A stretch of DNA of 64,000 bases from Alphaproteobacteria bacterium. GTDB lineage: Bacteria > Pseudomonadota > Alphaproteobacteria > Caulobacterales > Aquidulcibacteraceae. This document shows positions 17,137 to 25,469 of the stretch, one piece after another (position 1 is the stretch's first letter; each line of letters begins with the position of its first letter). The DNA lies in NCBI GenBank assembly GCA_016124655.1, contig WGNI01000003.1, positions 62,001 through 126,000 on the forward strand, read 5' to 3'. The notes under the pieces were generated by a model, which made no database searches, was not told the origin of the DNA, and was given only the letters and a program-made list of their open reading frames with translations. Position numbers and translations under genes: made by a program.

Positions 17137-17829
17137 TCACCAGGGATGGATCTCGCCGTTCCACTTGTAGAATTTGCCGGTGTCCTCCAGCGACAGGCCG
17201 GCGATCACGCTGCGGATGCCGGAGGCGCTTTCCTGCGGCGTGATTTGGGCGTTTGGCCCGCCCATATCGGTCTTCACCCACCCGGGATGGATCATTGAAA
17301 CCGCGATATTGCGCGGCTTCAGATCGATCGCCATCGCCTGCATCACCTTGTTCACGCCGGCCTTGGCGCTGGCGTAGGCGTAGAAGCCGCCCATCGGCCA
17401 GGTCGATGCGCCCAGTTGGCTGGTCACGGTCATGATCTTTGCCGAAGGCGCGGCCAGAAGATTGGGCAAAAGCGTCTGCACCACGCGGAACGGGCCGATC
17501 GTCATGATTTTGATGGCGTCGATCCAGGCGTCGAAATCGATGGATTCAAGCGTCTGGGGCATGCCGCCGCCGACGCCGGCATTGTTGATAAGGATGTCGA
17601 TCGGCGCATCGCCGATCGCCTTGCCGCACGCCGCCAGCGAAGCGCCGTCGCCGACATCGAGGCCGAACACCGTCACCTTGCCGCCAGAGCCCGCCGCGAG
17701 CGCGTTCAGCTTCTCCGCGCTCTTCGGCGATCGGCACGTCGCCAGCACCCGGTCGCCCGCCTCTGCATATTGCCGCGCAAGCTCCAGGCCGATGCCCCGG
17801 TTCGCGCCGGTGATCGCGATGGTCGCCAT
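17137..17829 (-). CDS. SDR family oxidoreductase
   Basis: A 230-residue classical short-chain dehydrogenase. It has TGANRGIG at the N-terminus, INNAGVGGG, the catalytic serine strand VTSQLG and the Tyr-x-x-x-Lys in YASAK. The C-terminal HPGWVKTDMGG segment resembles C-factor/sniffer-like SDRs. It probably uses NAD(P)H on a carbonyl or alcohol in the P450 pathway. The start is set at the ATG that begins MATIAITGA, preceded by GGGAGG; the frame extends 22 residues further upstream without conservation. Confidence 0.92.
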   Translation of the reverse strand: MATIAITGANRGIGLELARQYAEAGDRVLATCRSPKSAEKLNALAAGSGGKVTVFGLDVGDGASLAACGKAIGDAPIDILINNAGVGGGMPQTLESIDFDAWIDAIKIMTIGPFRVVQTLLPNLLAAPSAKIMTVTSQLGASTWPMGGFYAYASAKAGVNKVMQAMAIDLKPRNIAVSMIHPGWVKTDMGGPNAQITPQESASGIRSVIAGLSLEDTGKFYKWNGEIHPW

Positions 17830-17952
17830 AGTCGCCTCCCTTGCCGGTCCGTGCACAGCATGGCGCGCAGCGGAAAAGCCGCTTTGAACCACCACATTGC
17901 GCCGCGCCGCTCAACCTCCCGATCGCGAGAGAAGAGCCATTCCGCGACCGCG

Positions 17953-18429
17953 CTATCGATCGAGGATCAGTCGCGTGATCCGCGTGCTTTCGATCGCCCA
18001 GCCCTGCGGCAGGCGCACATAGGTGTCGTGATAATGGCCAGAACCCCGCATATCGATCGGGTCGTCATCGCCGGGCACGCTCAGCACGATATCCGCCATC
18101 GCCCAGATCCCGCGCGCGGAGTTGGGCCCTGTGATCTCGATTTCGCCCATATGGCCATGGTGGATCGTGGTCCGGTACTGCACGGAATCGCGGATCATCT
18201 TCATGAGCTTGTCGCGCCCGCGAAACACCACGTCATCGCCGCCATAGGGCGGATCCCAGACGCCGGTGCGCGGATTGCGCACGCTATAGACTTCACGCAG
18301 ATCGAACACGGCGTCCGGCGCGAAAACCGCGGTCAAGCCGTCCCAATCCTTGGTGTCCATGCACCGAAAGTAACGGGCCTTGAGGTTGCGCAGCTCCTCG
18401 ATATCCAACAGCCGCTGCAGCGCATCCAT
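17953..18429 (-). CDS. SnoaL-like (NTF2-fold) protein 1
   Basis: A 158-residue protein of the SnoaL-like/NTF2 superfamily: LDIEELRNLKARYFRCMDTKDWDGLTAVFAPDAVF is the canonical N-terminal helix-strand pattern, followed by a cone-shaped barrel with TTIHHGHMGEIEITG. Such proteins act as small hydratases, isomerases, cyclases or dehydratases in polyketide, steroid and aromatic catabolism; the reaction cannot be assigned. The start is the ATG after GGAGGAAGAGG at 18429. A second, related but clearly different copy follows upstream 17 bases away; the two could form a heteromer. Confidence 0.88.
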   Translation of the reverse strand: MDALQRLLDIEELRNLKARYFRCMDTKDWDGLTAVFAPDAVFDLREVYSVRNPRTGVWDPPYGGDDVVFRGRDKLMKMIRDSVQYRTTIHHGHMGEIEITGPNSARGIWAMADIVLSVPGDDDPIDMRGSGHYHDTYVRLPQGWAIESTRITRLILDR

Positions 18430-18446
18430 CCTCTTCCTCCCAAGAC

Positions 18447-18920
18447 CTAGGACGATACCGGCAAGTGGTTGCCTGGAAAGTCGCCCGTTATGTGCCGCTG
18501 CGGCCACATGAAGTGCAAGCTCGTGCGTTGGATTTTCCAATCGCCGGAAACTTTCACGTACGCTTCGTCATACGCGCCCAGCCACAGAAGCGGATTTTCC
18601 TCGGGCGCGCGGTCGAGCGCCAGATCGACCAGATAGAGCCGCCCGACCGCGGACGCAGGCCCCGTCAATTCGACCCAATGATTGGTGTTGACGTGCAGCG
18701 AATGGAACGGCCCTTTGCTCAGCATCGGGCCCATCACTTTGTGATAGTTTTCCGCGATCGTGGCTTGGCCCGTCCAAACGCCGAACGGCCCGAACTCGCA
18801 CACCGCGTCCGCCGAGAAGAGCGCGGCAAGCGCATCGATCTCGCCCGCGTCGAGATAATAGGAATAGAGCATGCGAATTTTGCGGATTCGCTCGATTTCC
18901 AGGAGATCATCGACGGTCAT
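18447..18920 (-). CDS. SnoaL-like (NTF2-fold) protein 2
   Basis: A 157-residue second SnoaL-like protein. It shows the same N-terminal pattern (IERIRKIRMLYSYYLDAGEIDALAALFSADAVCEF), then HSLHVNTNHWVELTG and a C-terminal strand DWKIQRTSLHFMWP. It is divergent in sequence from its neighbour and so not a recent duplicate. It lies between the ThuA-like gene (27 bases upstream) and SnoaL-like 1 and is part of the same minus-strand run. Confidence 0.87.
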   Translation of the reverse strand: MTVDDLLEIERIRKIRMLYSYYLDAGEIDALAALFSADAVCEFGPFGVWTGQATIAENYHKVMGPMLSKGPFHSLHVNTNHWVELTGPASAVGRLYLVDLALDRAPEENPLLWLGAYDEAYVKVSGDWKIQRTSLHFMWPQRHITGDFPGNHLPVSS

Positions 18921-18947
18921 CGGCAGTCGTCCTTGCGGGTGTGGCCA

Positions 18948-19760
18948 TCATCGCTGACGCGCCCAGGCGCGCGCCTCATCCGACGCAACCCAGGCGATGA
19001 CGTTGGCGAGCATGCGACGGAAGCCGGCATTGGCGTACGCCGGAGGCCCATCGCCTGCGTCAGACGCGACCACCGGACTATTGCGCGTGCGCTTGGCCCA
19101 GACGATGACATTGTCGCCGTCTTCATGCGTCCACGCCGCCTGCTCAGCTTTCGACGCCAAAGGGGGCGGATTGAAGTTCGCTTGCGTGAAAGCGTAATCG
19201 CTCTTCATCAACGGCACGATGTCGGGCGAAGCGGCGACAGGCATGCGCAGATAAAGCTCGTCGCTGATCTCAAATCCCGCTTCGAGCCCGCGCGTCACTG
19301 GATGCGGCGCGCCGACAGGCGTCAGGCGATGGGTGGCGTTGCGATGCGGCTCTCCCGCGCCGCCGCGATAGCCCGAACCCGGCACGATGCGCCCATCCAC
19401 TTCGCCCTGCGACAGGCGAAACGTCGTTCCGGAAATTTCACGCCATACTGGCCACATGGGCCACTGCACCAGCGCGTGATTGAGCATCACGATGCCTTTG
19501 CCGGCCTCCAGCAGCGCCGAAATGCTCCGCGCATAGTCTTCACTCGGTTGGCCGGTATCGCCCGGCGCGAACGGAATGCCCCACATGTCGTAGAACAGAA
19601 CCGCATCATAAGGCGCCACATGCTCCGGCCGCAGCACCGCCTGCGCCGCGGGCTGATCGACGAACGTCGCAGCGACCTCCGGGTTCTCGTCGAACATGGC
19701 GTGAAAGCCATTGTAGTCGTAGGGGTGGCCTTTGGTGACGACGAGCAGGTTGACGGCCAA
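18948..19760 (-). CDS. ThuA-like domain protein
   Basis: A 270-residue protein of the ThuA/glutamine-amidotransferase-like fold (LLVVTKGHPYDYNGF, then ISALLEAGKGIVMLNHALVQWPMWP, and GAPHPVTRGL...FEISDELYL). ThuA proteins occur with sugar and other catabolic gene sets; their reaction is poorly defined. The start is a TTG codon: AAGGAG lies about eight bases upstream and the conserved strand begins immediately. It is the first gene of a minus-strand run (ThuA, two SnoaL-like) and is divergent from the SDR cluster. Confidence 0.83.
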   Translation of the reverse strand: MAVNLLVVTKGHPYDYNGFHAMFDENPEVAATFVDQPAAQAVLRPEHVAPYDAVLFYDMWGIPFAPGDTGQPSEDYARSISALLEAGKGIVMLNHALVQWPMWPVWREISGTTFRLSQGEVDGRIVPGSGYRGGAGEPHRNATHRLTPVGAPHPVTRGLEAGFEISDELYLRMPVAASPDIVPLMKSDYAFTQANFNPPPLASKAEQAAWTHEDGDNVIVWAKRTRNSPVVASDAGDGPPAYANAGFRRMLANVIAWVASDEARAWARQR

Positions 19761-20086
19761 AACCGACGCTCCTTATGCGCGGCGCAAGCCGCCCGGTTGG
19801 CGTTGCGCCTGCGTGCGTTCCGCATGCGCGAAAACCGCCGATCGCCATGGATTAGCCCCAAGGCGGTGTGGGCGAAAGACTAACCCTGGCCTCCCGGCTG
19901 CGCGCCTCTCATTTTTGGCAGTCACACTGGCCGGGACCTCTATGATAGGGCTTGATCATGCTGCGGCGCGCGACTTCGCCGCGACCCGCCGCGGGTCGCG
20001 CGCGGCTTGCATTCACGGGCGATCCGGTCATTCGCGCTGGCGTCGCAGCCTGAGCGCGGACGTCTCTGCGCCGCGCGGAGACGAAG
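19761..20086. other. Divergent intergenic region
   Basis: About 325 bases separating the ThuA-like gene (minus) from the SDR gene (plus). It must carry both promoters. I see no recognisable gene, tRNA or clear operator palindrome. A GGAGACGAAG ribosome site closes the region in front of the SDR ATG. Confidence 0.5.
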
Positions 20087-20848
20087 ATGCGTCGAGTTGA
20101 GGGCAAGGTCGCCATTGTCACCGGCGCGGCGTCCAATCCAGGCATAGGGTATACGACCGCGCTGGCCCTCGCGCACGAAGGGGCGAAACTCGTCGTCACG
20201 GACCTCGACGCCGCTGGGGCCGAGGCATGCGCGCACGCAATCCGCGACGCGGGCGGCGAAGCCATCGCGCTCGCCCACGACGTCGCCAGTGAAGCCGACT
20301 GGGCCAATGTCGTCGCGCAGGCGACCGACGCGTTCGGCCGCCTCGACATCTTGGTCAACAATGCCGGCGTCGCCATCCTGAAGCCGCTCGAAGCGCTGAC
20401 GCTCGCAGACTGGAACCGTCAGATCTCGGTCAACCTCACCAGCGTCTTCTTGGGCTGCCGCGCTGCGGCGCCTGCGTTGCGCGCCTCTGGCGGCGGGTCG
20501 ATCATAAACATGTCTTCCGTCGCCGGCCTTGTCGGCAATGCCGTGACGGTCGCCTATGGCGCGTCGAAGGCGGGCGTGCGCATGATGAGCAAAGCGATCG
20601 CCGCCGACCTGGGCAAAGACCGGATCCGCTGCAACTCCGTGCATCCCGGCGTGATCTGGACCAATATGCAATCCGCGGCGGGCTACGGCGCGCGCGAGCG
20701 CACCGAGGCCGCCGCCGCGACCTTGCCCTTGGGCACGGTCGGTGAACCTCTCGATATAGCCCTTTGCGTCGTTTATCTGGCGTCCGATGAATCCAAATAC
20801 GTAACCGGCGCAGAATTCGTCATCGACGCCGGCATGACCGCGACTTAG
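20087..20848 (+). CDS. SDR family oxidoreductase
   Basis: A 253-residue classical SDR. The cofactor loop is TGAASNPGIG, a two-residue expansion of the normal TGxxxGxG. Next come VNNAGVAI, the catalytic serine in NMSSVAG and the YGASK active site. The HPGVIWTNM and VTGAEFVIDAGMT segments are typical of 3-alpha/20-beta-hydroxysteroid and cyclohexanol-type dehydrogenases. Its position as first gene of a plus-strand catabolic run with MaoC-fold and reductase genes suggests oxidation of a secondary alcohol. The start is supported by GGAGACG upstream. Confidence 0.93.
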   Translation: MRRVEGKVAIVTGAASNPGIGYTTALALAHEGAKLVVTDLDAAGAEACAHAIRDAGGEAIALAHDVASEADWANVVAQATDAFGRLDILVNNAGVAILKPLEALTLADWNRQISVNLTSVFLGCRAAAPALRASGGGSIINMSSVAGLVGNAVTVAYGASKAGVRMMSKAIAADLGKDRIRCNSVHPGVIWTNMQSAAGYGARERTEAAAATLPLGTVGEPLDIALCVVYLASDESKYVTGAEFVIDAGMTAT

Positions 20849-20864
20849 CGCTTGGGAAAGAACA

Positions 20865-21320
20865 ATGGCGACGCCTATTCCAACGGAATCTGAAATCAAC
20901 GCGATCGTCGGACACGCCTTTCCAGGCGGCGTCTATCGCATCGATCATTGGGAGAATTTTCTGCTGACCGGTTGCACCGGCGCCGACATTCTGCCCGGCG
21001 GCATGGTCCACCCTGTCGTGCTCTTTCACATGCCTATTCTAGGCTGCGGCACTTCAATCGGTGAGATGTTTGCGCTCGGAAAAGCGGAGTCGGATTTCTC
21101 GATCGGCATCGAAAGCTATGATTGGGAGATGTTCATACCGCTGCGCGAGGACGTGTCCTACAACATCAGAGGTCGTGTCGTTTCCGCCGATCGGCGCAAG
21201 ACGCCTGACGGCAAGCCGTTCGATCGGATCCAATTCCAATTCGAAGTCGCGCAGCCCGACGGCGCGCTCGCGGCGCGAACCACCATCACATGGCACTATC
21301 GGCGGGGGTTGGGATCATGA
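20865..21320 (+). CDS. MaoC-like/FAS1-type hot-dog protein
   Basis: A 151-residue hot-dog-fold protein resembling the AfsA/FAS1-like or non-catalytic half of MaoC dehydratase pairs. It has the pattern IDHWENFLLTGCTGADILPGGMVHPVVLF, a central strand ESYDWEMFIPLREDVSYNIRGRVVS, and a C-terminal QFEVAQPDGALAARTTITWHYR. It lacks the full hydratase motif that the next gene has. The two genes overlap (ATGA) and probably form a heterodimer, as in steroid-side-chain MaoC hydratases. Confidence 0.78.
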   Translation: MATPIPTESEINAIVGHAFPGGVYRIDHWENFLLTGCTGADILPGGMVHPVVLFHMPILGCGTSIGEMFALGKAESDFSIGIESYDWEMFIPLREDVSYNIRGRVVSADRRKTPDGKPFDRIQFQFEVAQPDGALAARTTITWHYRRGLGS

Positions 21321-21724
21321 AGGTCGAAGCCGGCGATCGCATTCCCGAATGGATCATGGAGAGCGTCAGCGCCGAACGCATGCGCACGATGGCCGCCATT
21401 CTGCGCGACCCCAATCCCGTGCATTGGGACCGCAGCGTGTGCGACGCGCTGGGCTTCGGCAAACGCGTCATCAATCAAGGCCCGCTCGGTCTGAGCTACA
21501 TGATCAACATGCTGCACGTATGGGCGGGTCCAGGCTGCATTCGCCGTCTTGTCATGACATTTCCAAAGGTCGTGCTGGACGAAGACCGCACTGCCGCGCG
21601 CGGGCTGGTGACGGGCGTGCGCACGATCGGCGGCGAACGTCTTGCCGATTGCGACATCTGGCTGGAGCGCGAACCGGGCGACCGCCCGCTTGTCGGCTCC
21701 GCCACCGTCGCGCTTCCACAATAA
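21317..21724 (+). CDS. MaoC-like (R)-enoyl-CoA hydratase
   Basis: A 135-residue hot-dog hydratase. It carries the hydratase-2 motif with the catalytic Asp/His pair in DPNPVHWD, followed by RVINQGPLGLSYM. The start at 21317 overlaps the stop of the preceding hot-dog gene and gives MKVEAGDRIPEW; the nine-residue longer form is less likely. A role in hydrating an enoyl-CoA within the pathway is inferred. No ligase or CoA transferase lies in the immediate run, but CoA genes follow after 27 kb. Confidence 0.85.
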   Translation: MKVEAGDRIPEWIMESVSAERMRTMAAILRDPNPVHWDRSVCDALGFGKRVINQGPLGLSYMINMLHVWAGPGCIRRLVMTFPKVVLDEDRTAARGLVTGVRTIGGERLADCDIWLEREPGDRPLVGSATVALPQ

Positions 21725-21743
21725 ACCATAGGGTCGACGCCTC

Positions 21744-22772
21744 ATGAACGCATCCAACCGGCAAATGACACTGCGGCGCTACCCCGAAGGCATGCCGCAA
21801 GAGAGCGACTTTCAAGTCATCTCCGGCGCCATTCCCGACATTGCCGACGGTCAGGTGCTCGGCCGCGCGATCTATCTAACGGTTGACCCCTACATTCGCG
21901 TGCACATCAGCCCTTCGATGTCGATAGGTTATGCGCCCACCACGCCGCTCGGCGCGCCCATTCCCGGCGAAGCCGTGTTGCGCGTTGAGCGCTCCAAGCA
22001 TCCAGACTTCCGCGAAGGCGATTACGTCGCCGGGTTCAGCGGCTGGCAGGATTACGCCGCGCTGCAGGGCGACGCCTTGCGCAAAGTGGACAAGCGCCTC
22101 GCCCCCTTGTCGGCGCACCTCGGCGCGCTCGGCATGCCGGGCCTGACCGCCTATGCCGGCATGACGAAACTCTCGGAAGCGGAAGCCGGCCAAACCGTCT
22201 TCGTGTCTGCCGCGCTCGGCGGCGTCGGCGCTGTCGCCGGACAACTCGCCCGCATCAAGGGATGCCGCGCCGTCGGCGTCAGCAGCTCCGCGGAAAAGTG
22301 CAGCTATGCCGTCGAAACGCTGGGCTACGATGCGTGCCTCGATCGCACCAAACAGGACTTCGCCGAGCAGGTCGCCGCCGCCTGCCCGAACGGCATTGAC
22401 GTGAACTTTGAAAATGCGGGCGGCCCGGTGTTCTGGACCGCAATGCAGAACATGAACGCGTACGGACGCGTCATCGTGTGCGGCCTCATCGCCGTCTACA
22501 ACGAAGACGCGCCGCCTGCTGGCCCCGATCTGAGCCAGGATCTGTTGCGCGCCATCGCGCTCAAGCGCCTGGTCGTCAAAGGCCTCATGGTCGCCGATTT
22601 CTGGTCGCTGCGCCCGCAATTCCTTGAAGAGGTCGGCGGCATGATCAAGGATGGTCGTTTGCATTCCAAGGAACATATTGTCGTCGGCATCGAGAATGCC
22701 GGCGTCGCGATGATGGAGATGCTGAGCGGCCGCAATTTCGGCAAGACGGTCGTCCGTATCGCCGACGACTGA
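21744..22772 (+). CDS. Zinc-free MDR reductase (curcumin/enone reductase-like)
   Basis: A 342-residue NADPH-dependent medium-chain reductase of the leukotriene B4 dehydrogenase/CurA group. The features are YLTVDPYIRVHI, the GMPGLTAYAGM motif, the AALGGVGAVAGQLARIKGC cofactor loop, and FENAGGPVFWTAMQNMNAYGRVIVCG. There are no zinc ligands. Enzymes of this group reduce the double bond of alpha,beta-unsaturated ketones. It sits between the MaoC pair and the amidohydrolase in a plus-strand run. Confidence 0.92.
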   Translation: MNASNRQMTLRRYPEGMPQESDFQVISGAIPDIADGQVLGRAIYLTVDPYIRVHISPSMSIGYAPTTPLGAPIPGEAVLRVERSKHPDFREGDYVAGFSGWQDYAALQGDALRKVDKRLAPLSAHLGALGMPGLTAYAGMTKLSEAEAGQTVFVSAALGGVGAVAGQLARIKGCRAVGVSSSAEKCSYAVETLGYDACLDRTKQDFAEQVAAACPNGIDVNFENAGGPVFWTAMQNMNAYGRVIVCGLIAVYNEDAPPAGPDLSQDLLRAIALKRLVVKGLMVADFWSLRPQFLEEVGGMIKDGRLHSKEHIVVGIENAGVAMMEMLSGRNFGKTVVRIADD

Positions 22773-22824
22773 TCTGCGCCGAACAAGGACCGGCAGTGTT
22801 TTAGGATTGATGGCGAAGGGTGAG

Positions 22825-24582
22825 ATGATGCTCGAGACGGTGATCAAGAACGGAACGATTGTCGATGGATTGGGCCGGCCGTCCTATGTGGGCGATATCG
22901 GCGTCAGCGACGGCCGCATCGTTGAAATCAGCGCGTCGATCTCGACGCCCGCGCGGCGCACGCTCGATGCGGAAGGCGCGGTCGTCACGCCGGGTTTTGT
23001 TGACGTCCACACCCATTATGACGGCCAGGTGTGCTGGGACGACAAGATCGATCCTTCCGCCGGTCATGGCGTCACCACGGTCGTGATGGGCAATTGCGGC
23101 GTGGGCTTTGCGCCCGCCGTGCCCGGCGATGAGATGGAGCTCATCAACGTCATGGAGGGCGTTGAGGATATTCCCGGCACCGCGCTCTACGAAGGCATTC
23201 CCTGGGGCAGCTGGGAAAGCTTCCCGGAATATCTCGATTACCTCGACACGCGCAGATACGCCCTCGATGTCAGCGCGCAAATTCCCCACGCCGCGCTGCG
23301 CAACTATGTGATGGGCGCGCGCGGTCGCGCCCACGAGGCCGCCACGCATGAAGACATGGCCCGCATGGCTCAACTCGTCGAAGAGGCGCTCGCCGCTGGC
23401 GCCGTGGGCTTTTCCACGTCACGCACGATTGGCCATCGCGCGCTCGACAACACGCCGATCCCCGGCACCTACGCGGCGAACGATGAAGTTCTGGGCTTGG
23501 CGCAAGCCATGCGGCGCGCGGGCAAGGGCGTGTTCCAGCTCATCCCCAGCGGCGCCATCGGCGATCTCGCTCAGCTGGGCGGCGAGCACACGACACTCGA
23601 GCAGGAAGTCGCGCTTCTCGACCGCGTGTCGCATGTCAGCCAGCGCCCAGTAACATTCACAATGGTGCAGAACGGCGACCACCCAGATGCCTGGCGCGAT
23701 GTTCTGAACTGGGTCGATAAGTACAACGCGGAAGGCGCCAGACTCTATCCCCAGGTCGCGTCGCGGCCCATCGGCCTCGTCACCAACATCCAGACCTATC
23801 ACATGTTCCAGTGCCGCGAGACCTACCTGAAGCTCGCGCATCTGCCGCTCGCCAAGCGCGTGGCGGAGATGCAGAAGCCCGAAGTGCGCGCAGCCATCCT
23901 GTCGGACAAAGATCTGCCGTCCACACGCGCGGGCATGATGGCCAACGCGCACATGATCTTCAAATTCGCCGCGCCGCATCTCTATGAACTGAATCTGCCG
24001 ATCGAATACGAACCCACAAAGGACAAGAGCTTCGGCGAACGCGCCAAGGCCGCTGGTCAGAGCGACGAAGAATTCATGTACAATTTCCTCGTCAGCGATG
24101 GCGGGCAGCGCTTCGCCATTGTCCTCGGCGCGAACTTCGTGCACGGCGATTTCGGCGTCATCCGCGAAATGCTCTTGAACCCGCACACAATCACCGGGCT
24201 GAGCGACGCCGGCGCGCACGTCAATCTCATCTTCGACGGCGTGGCCCCGACCTACCAGATGATCCATTGGGCCCGCGATCGCACGCGCGGCGAACGCCTG
24301 CCGCTGGAGCTCCTTGTCGCCAAGCAAACCAAGCGAAACGCAGACCTGTACGGCATGACGGATCGCGGTTCGCTTGAAGTGGGCAAGCGCGCAGACATCA
24401 ACGTGATCGACTTCAAGCGCCTGAACCTCGGGCCTCTGGAGGTGCGCAATGATCTGCCCGCAGGCGGAACGCGCATCCTGCAGCCGGCCTCCGGCTACAT
24501 GGCGACATTCGTCAACGGCGTGCAGACGCGGGAGAACGACGCAGACACCGGCCAACGTCCGGGTCGTCTATTCCGCGCCTGA
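22825..24582 (+). CDS. D-aminoacylase-type amidohydrolase
   Basis: About 585 residues of the amidohydrolase superfamily, N-acyl-D-amino-acid deacylase/dihydroorotase-like group. The metal-binding VHTHYDG (His62, His64) follows GFVD, MGNCGVGFAP supplies the bridging cysteine region, and LSDAGAHV near the C-terminus carries the catalytic aspartate. It is predicted to hydrolyse an amide or cyclic amide with zinc. The start is chosen at the ATG pair following AAGGGTGAG; an ATG at 22810 would add five residues. Similar proteins recur in sphingomonad and caulobacter catabolic clusters of unknown substrate. Confidence 0.88.
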   Translation: MMLETVIKNGTIVDGLGRPSYVGDIGVSDGRIVEISASISTPARRTLDAEGAVVTPGFVDVHTHYDGQVCWDDKIDPSAGHGVTTVVMGNCGVGFAPAVPGDEMELINVMEGVEDIPGTALYEGIPWGSWESFPEYLDYLDTRRYALDVSAQIPHAALRNYVMGARGRAHEAATHEDMARMAQLVEEALAAGAVGFSTSRTIGHRALDNTPIPGTYAANDEVLGLAQAMRRAGKGVFQLIPSGAIGDLAQLGGEHTTLEQEVALLDRVSHVSQRPVTFTMVQNGDHPDAWRDVLNWVDKYNAEGARLYPQVASRPIGLVTNIQTYHMFQCRETYLKLAHLPLAKRVAEMQKPEVRAAILSDKDLPSTRAGMMANAHMIFKFAAPHLYELNLPIEYEPTKDKSFGERAKAAGQSDEEFMYNFLVSDGGQRFAIVLGANFVHGDFGVIREMLLNPHTITGLSDAGAHVNLIFDGVAPTYQMIHWARDRTRGERLPLELLVAKQTKRNADLYGMTDRGSLEVGKRADINVIDFKRLNLGPLEVRNDLPAGGTRILQPASGYMATFVNGVQTRENDADTGQRPGRLFRA

Positions 24583-24672
24583 GCGCGTTGGTTTCAACGC
24601 TCCAGCGCCCTCGTCTGGCGCTGGGGCGCGCGTGCAAAGAAAAGCGCCGTCAAGTGCGCGAACCTGGAGGAA

Positions 24673-25446
24673 ATGGCCGTGGGCATGCATGAGAAATTCC
24701 GGCTCGACGGAAAGGTCGCGCTGGTCACAGGCGGCGGCAAAGGCATTGGGCGCGGCATCGCGCTTGCCTTCGCCGAATGCGGCGCCGACGTCGCTGTGCT
24801 GGCCAGGCGCATCGAGGATGTAAATGCGGTGGCGCGCGACATTGAAGCCCTCGGCCGGCGCGCCTTGCCCATCGCCGGCGATGTGCTCGATGACGCCACG
24901 CTTCCCGCTGCGCTCGACAAGACCGTCGCGACGCTCGGCGGCATCGACATCATGGTCAACAATGCCGGTGGCAATCTCGACCGGCGCCAGCACCCGCTGC
25001 CTGAAATCACGCTGTCCAAATGGGATGAGCAAGTCTCGCTCAATTTGCGCCATAAATTTTACGGGTCCCAGCAGGCCGCGATGCGCATGAAGGATGGCGG
25101 CCGGATCATCAACATCGTGTCGGTTGCGGCGCTGCGCCCAAGCCCAGGCTTCGGCGCCTATTCTGCTGCCAACAACGCCGTCATCGCCATGACGCGCACC
25201 TTGGCCGTTGAGCTCGGACCGCGCGGCATCACCGTGAACTGTATCGCGCCGGGCGTCATCTTCACCGAGATGCTGTCGGAAACGCTCAATGTCGAAGAGG
25301 AGGGCGCGCGCAAGGCCTTCGCGCCGACCATTCCGCTGGGCCGCATGGGCACGCCGGAAGACACCGCCGCCGCGGCCGTGTTCTTCGCAAGCCCCGCAGC
25401 GGAGTGGACCACTGGGCAGTGCATTTCAGTGGCCGGCGGTCCGTAG
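24673..25446 (+). CDS. SDR family protein with Lys-to-Asn active site
   Basis: A 257-residue SDR. It has TGGGKGIG (19-26), VNNAGG, serine in NIVSVAA (Ser150) and Tyr163, but the catalytic lysine is replaced: the site reads YSAAN with Asn167 (codon AAC at 25171). The rest, including the VNCIAPGVIFTEM segment, looks intact. In classical SDRs this lysine orients the nicotinamide ribose and lowers the tyrosine pKa, so activity may be changed or lost. GGAGGAA precedes the ATG. It lies between the amidohydrolase and the symporter in the same run. Confidence 0.9.
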   Translation: MAVGMHEKFRLDGKVALVTGGGKGIGRGIALAFAECGADVAVLARRIEDVNAVARDIEALGRRALPIAGDVLDDATLPAALDKTVATLGGIDIMVNNAGGNLDRRQHPLPEITLSKWDEQVSLNLRHKFYGSQQAAMRMKDGGRIINIVSVAALRPSPGFGAYSAANNAVIAMTRTLAVELGPRGITVNCIAPGVIFTEMLSETLNVEEEGARKAFAPTIPLGRMGTPEDTAAAAVFFASPAAEWTTGQCISVAGGP

Positions 25447-25469
25447 AAACTCGCAAATGGAGGCGCGCA

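Noticed and set aside
23419..24555. A 378-codon minus-strand frame opposite the amidohydrolase
   Set aside because: It has no recognisable motif, and the sense strand has the metal-site histidines and family signatures.
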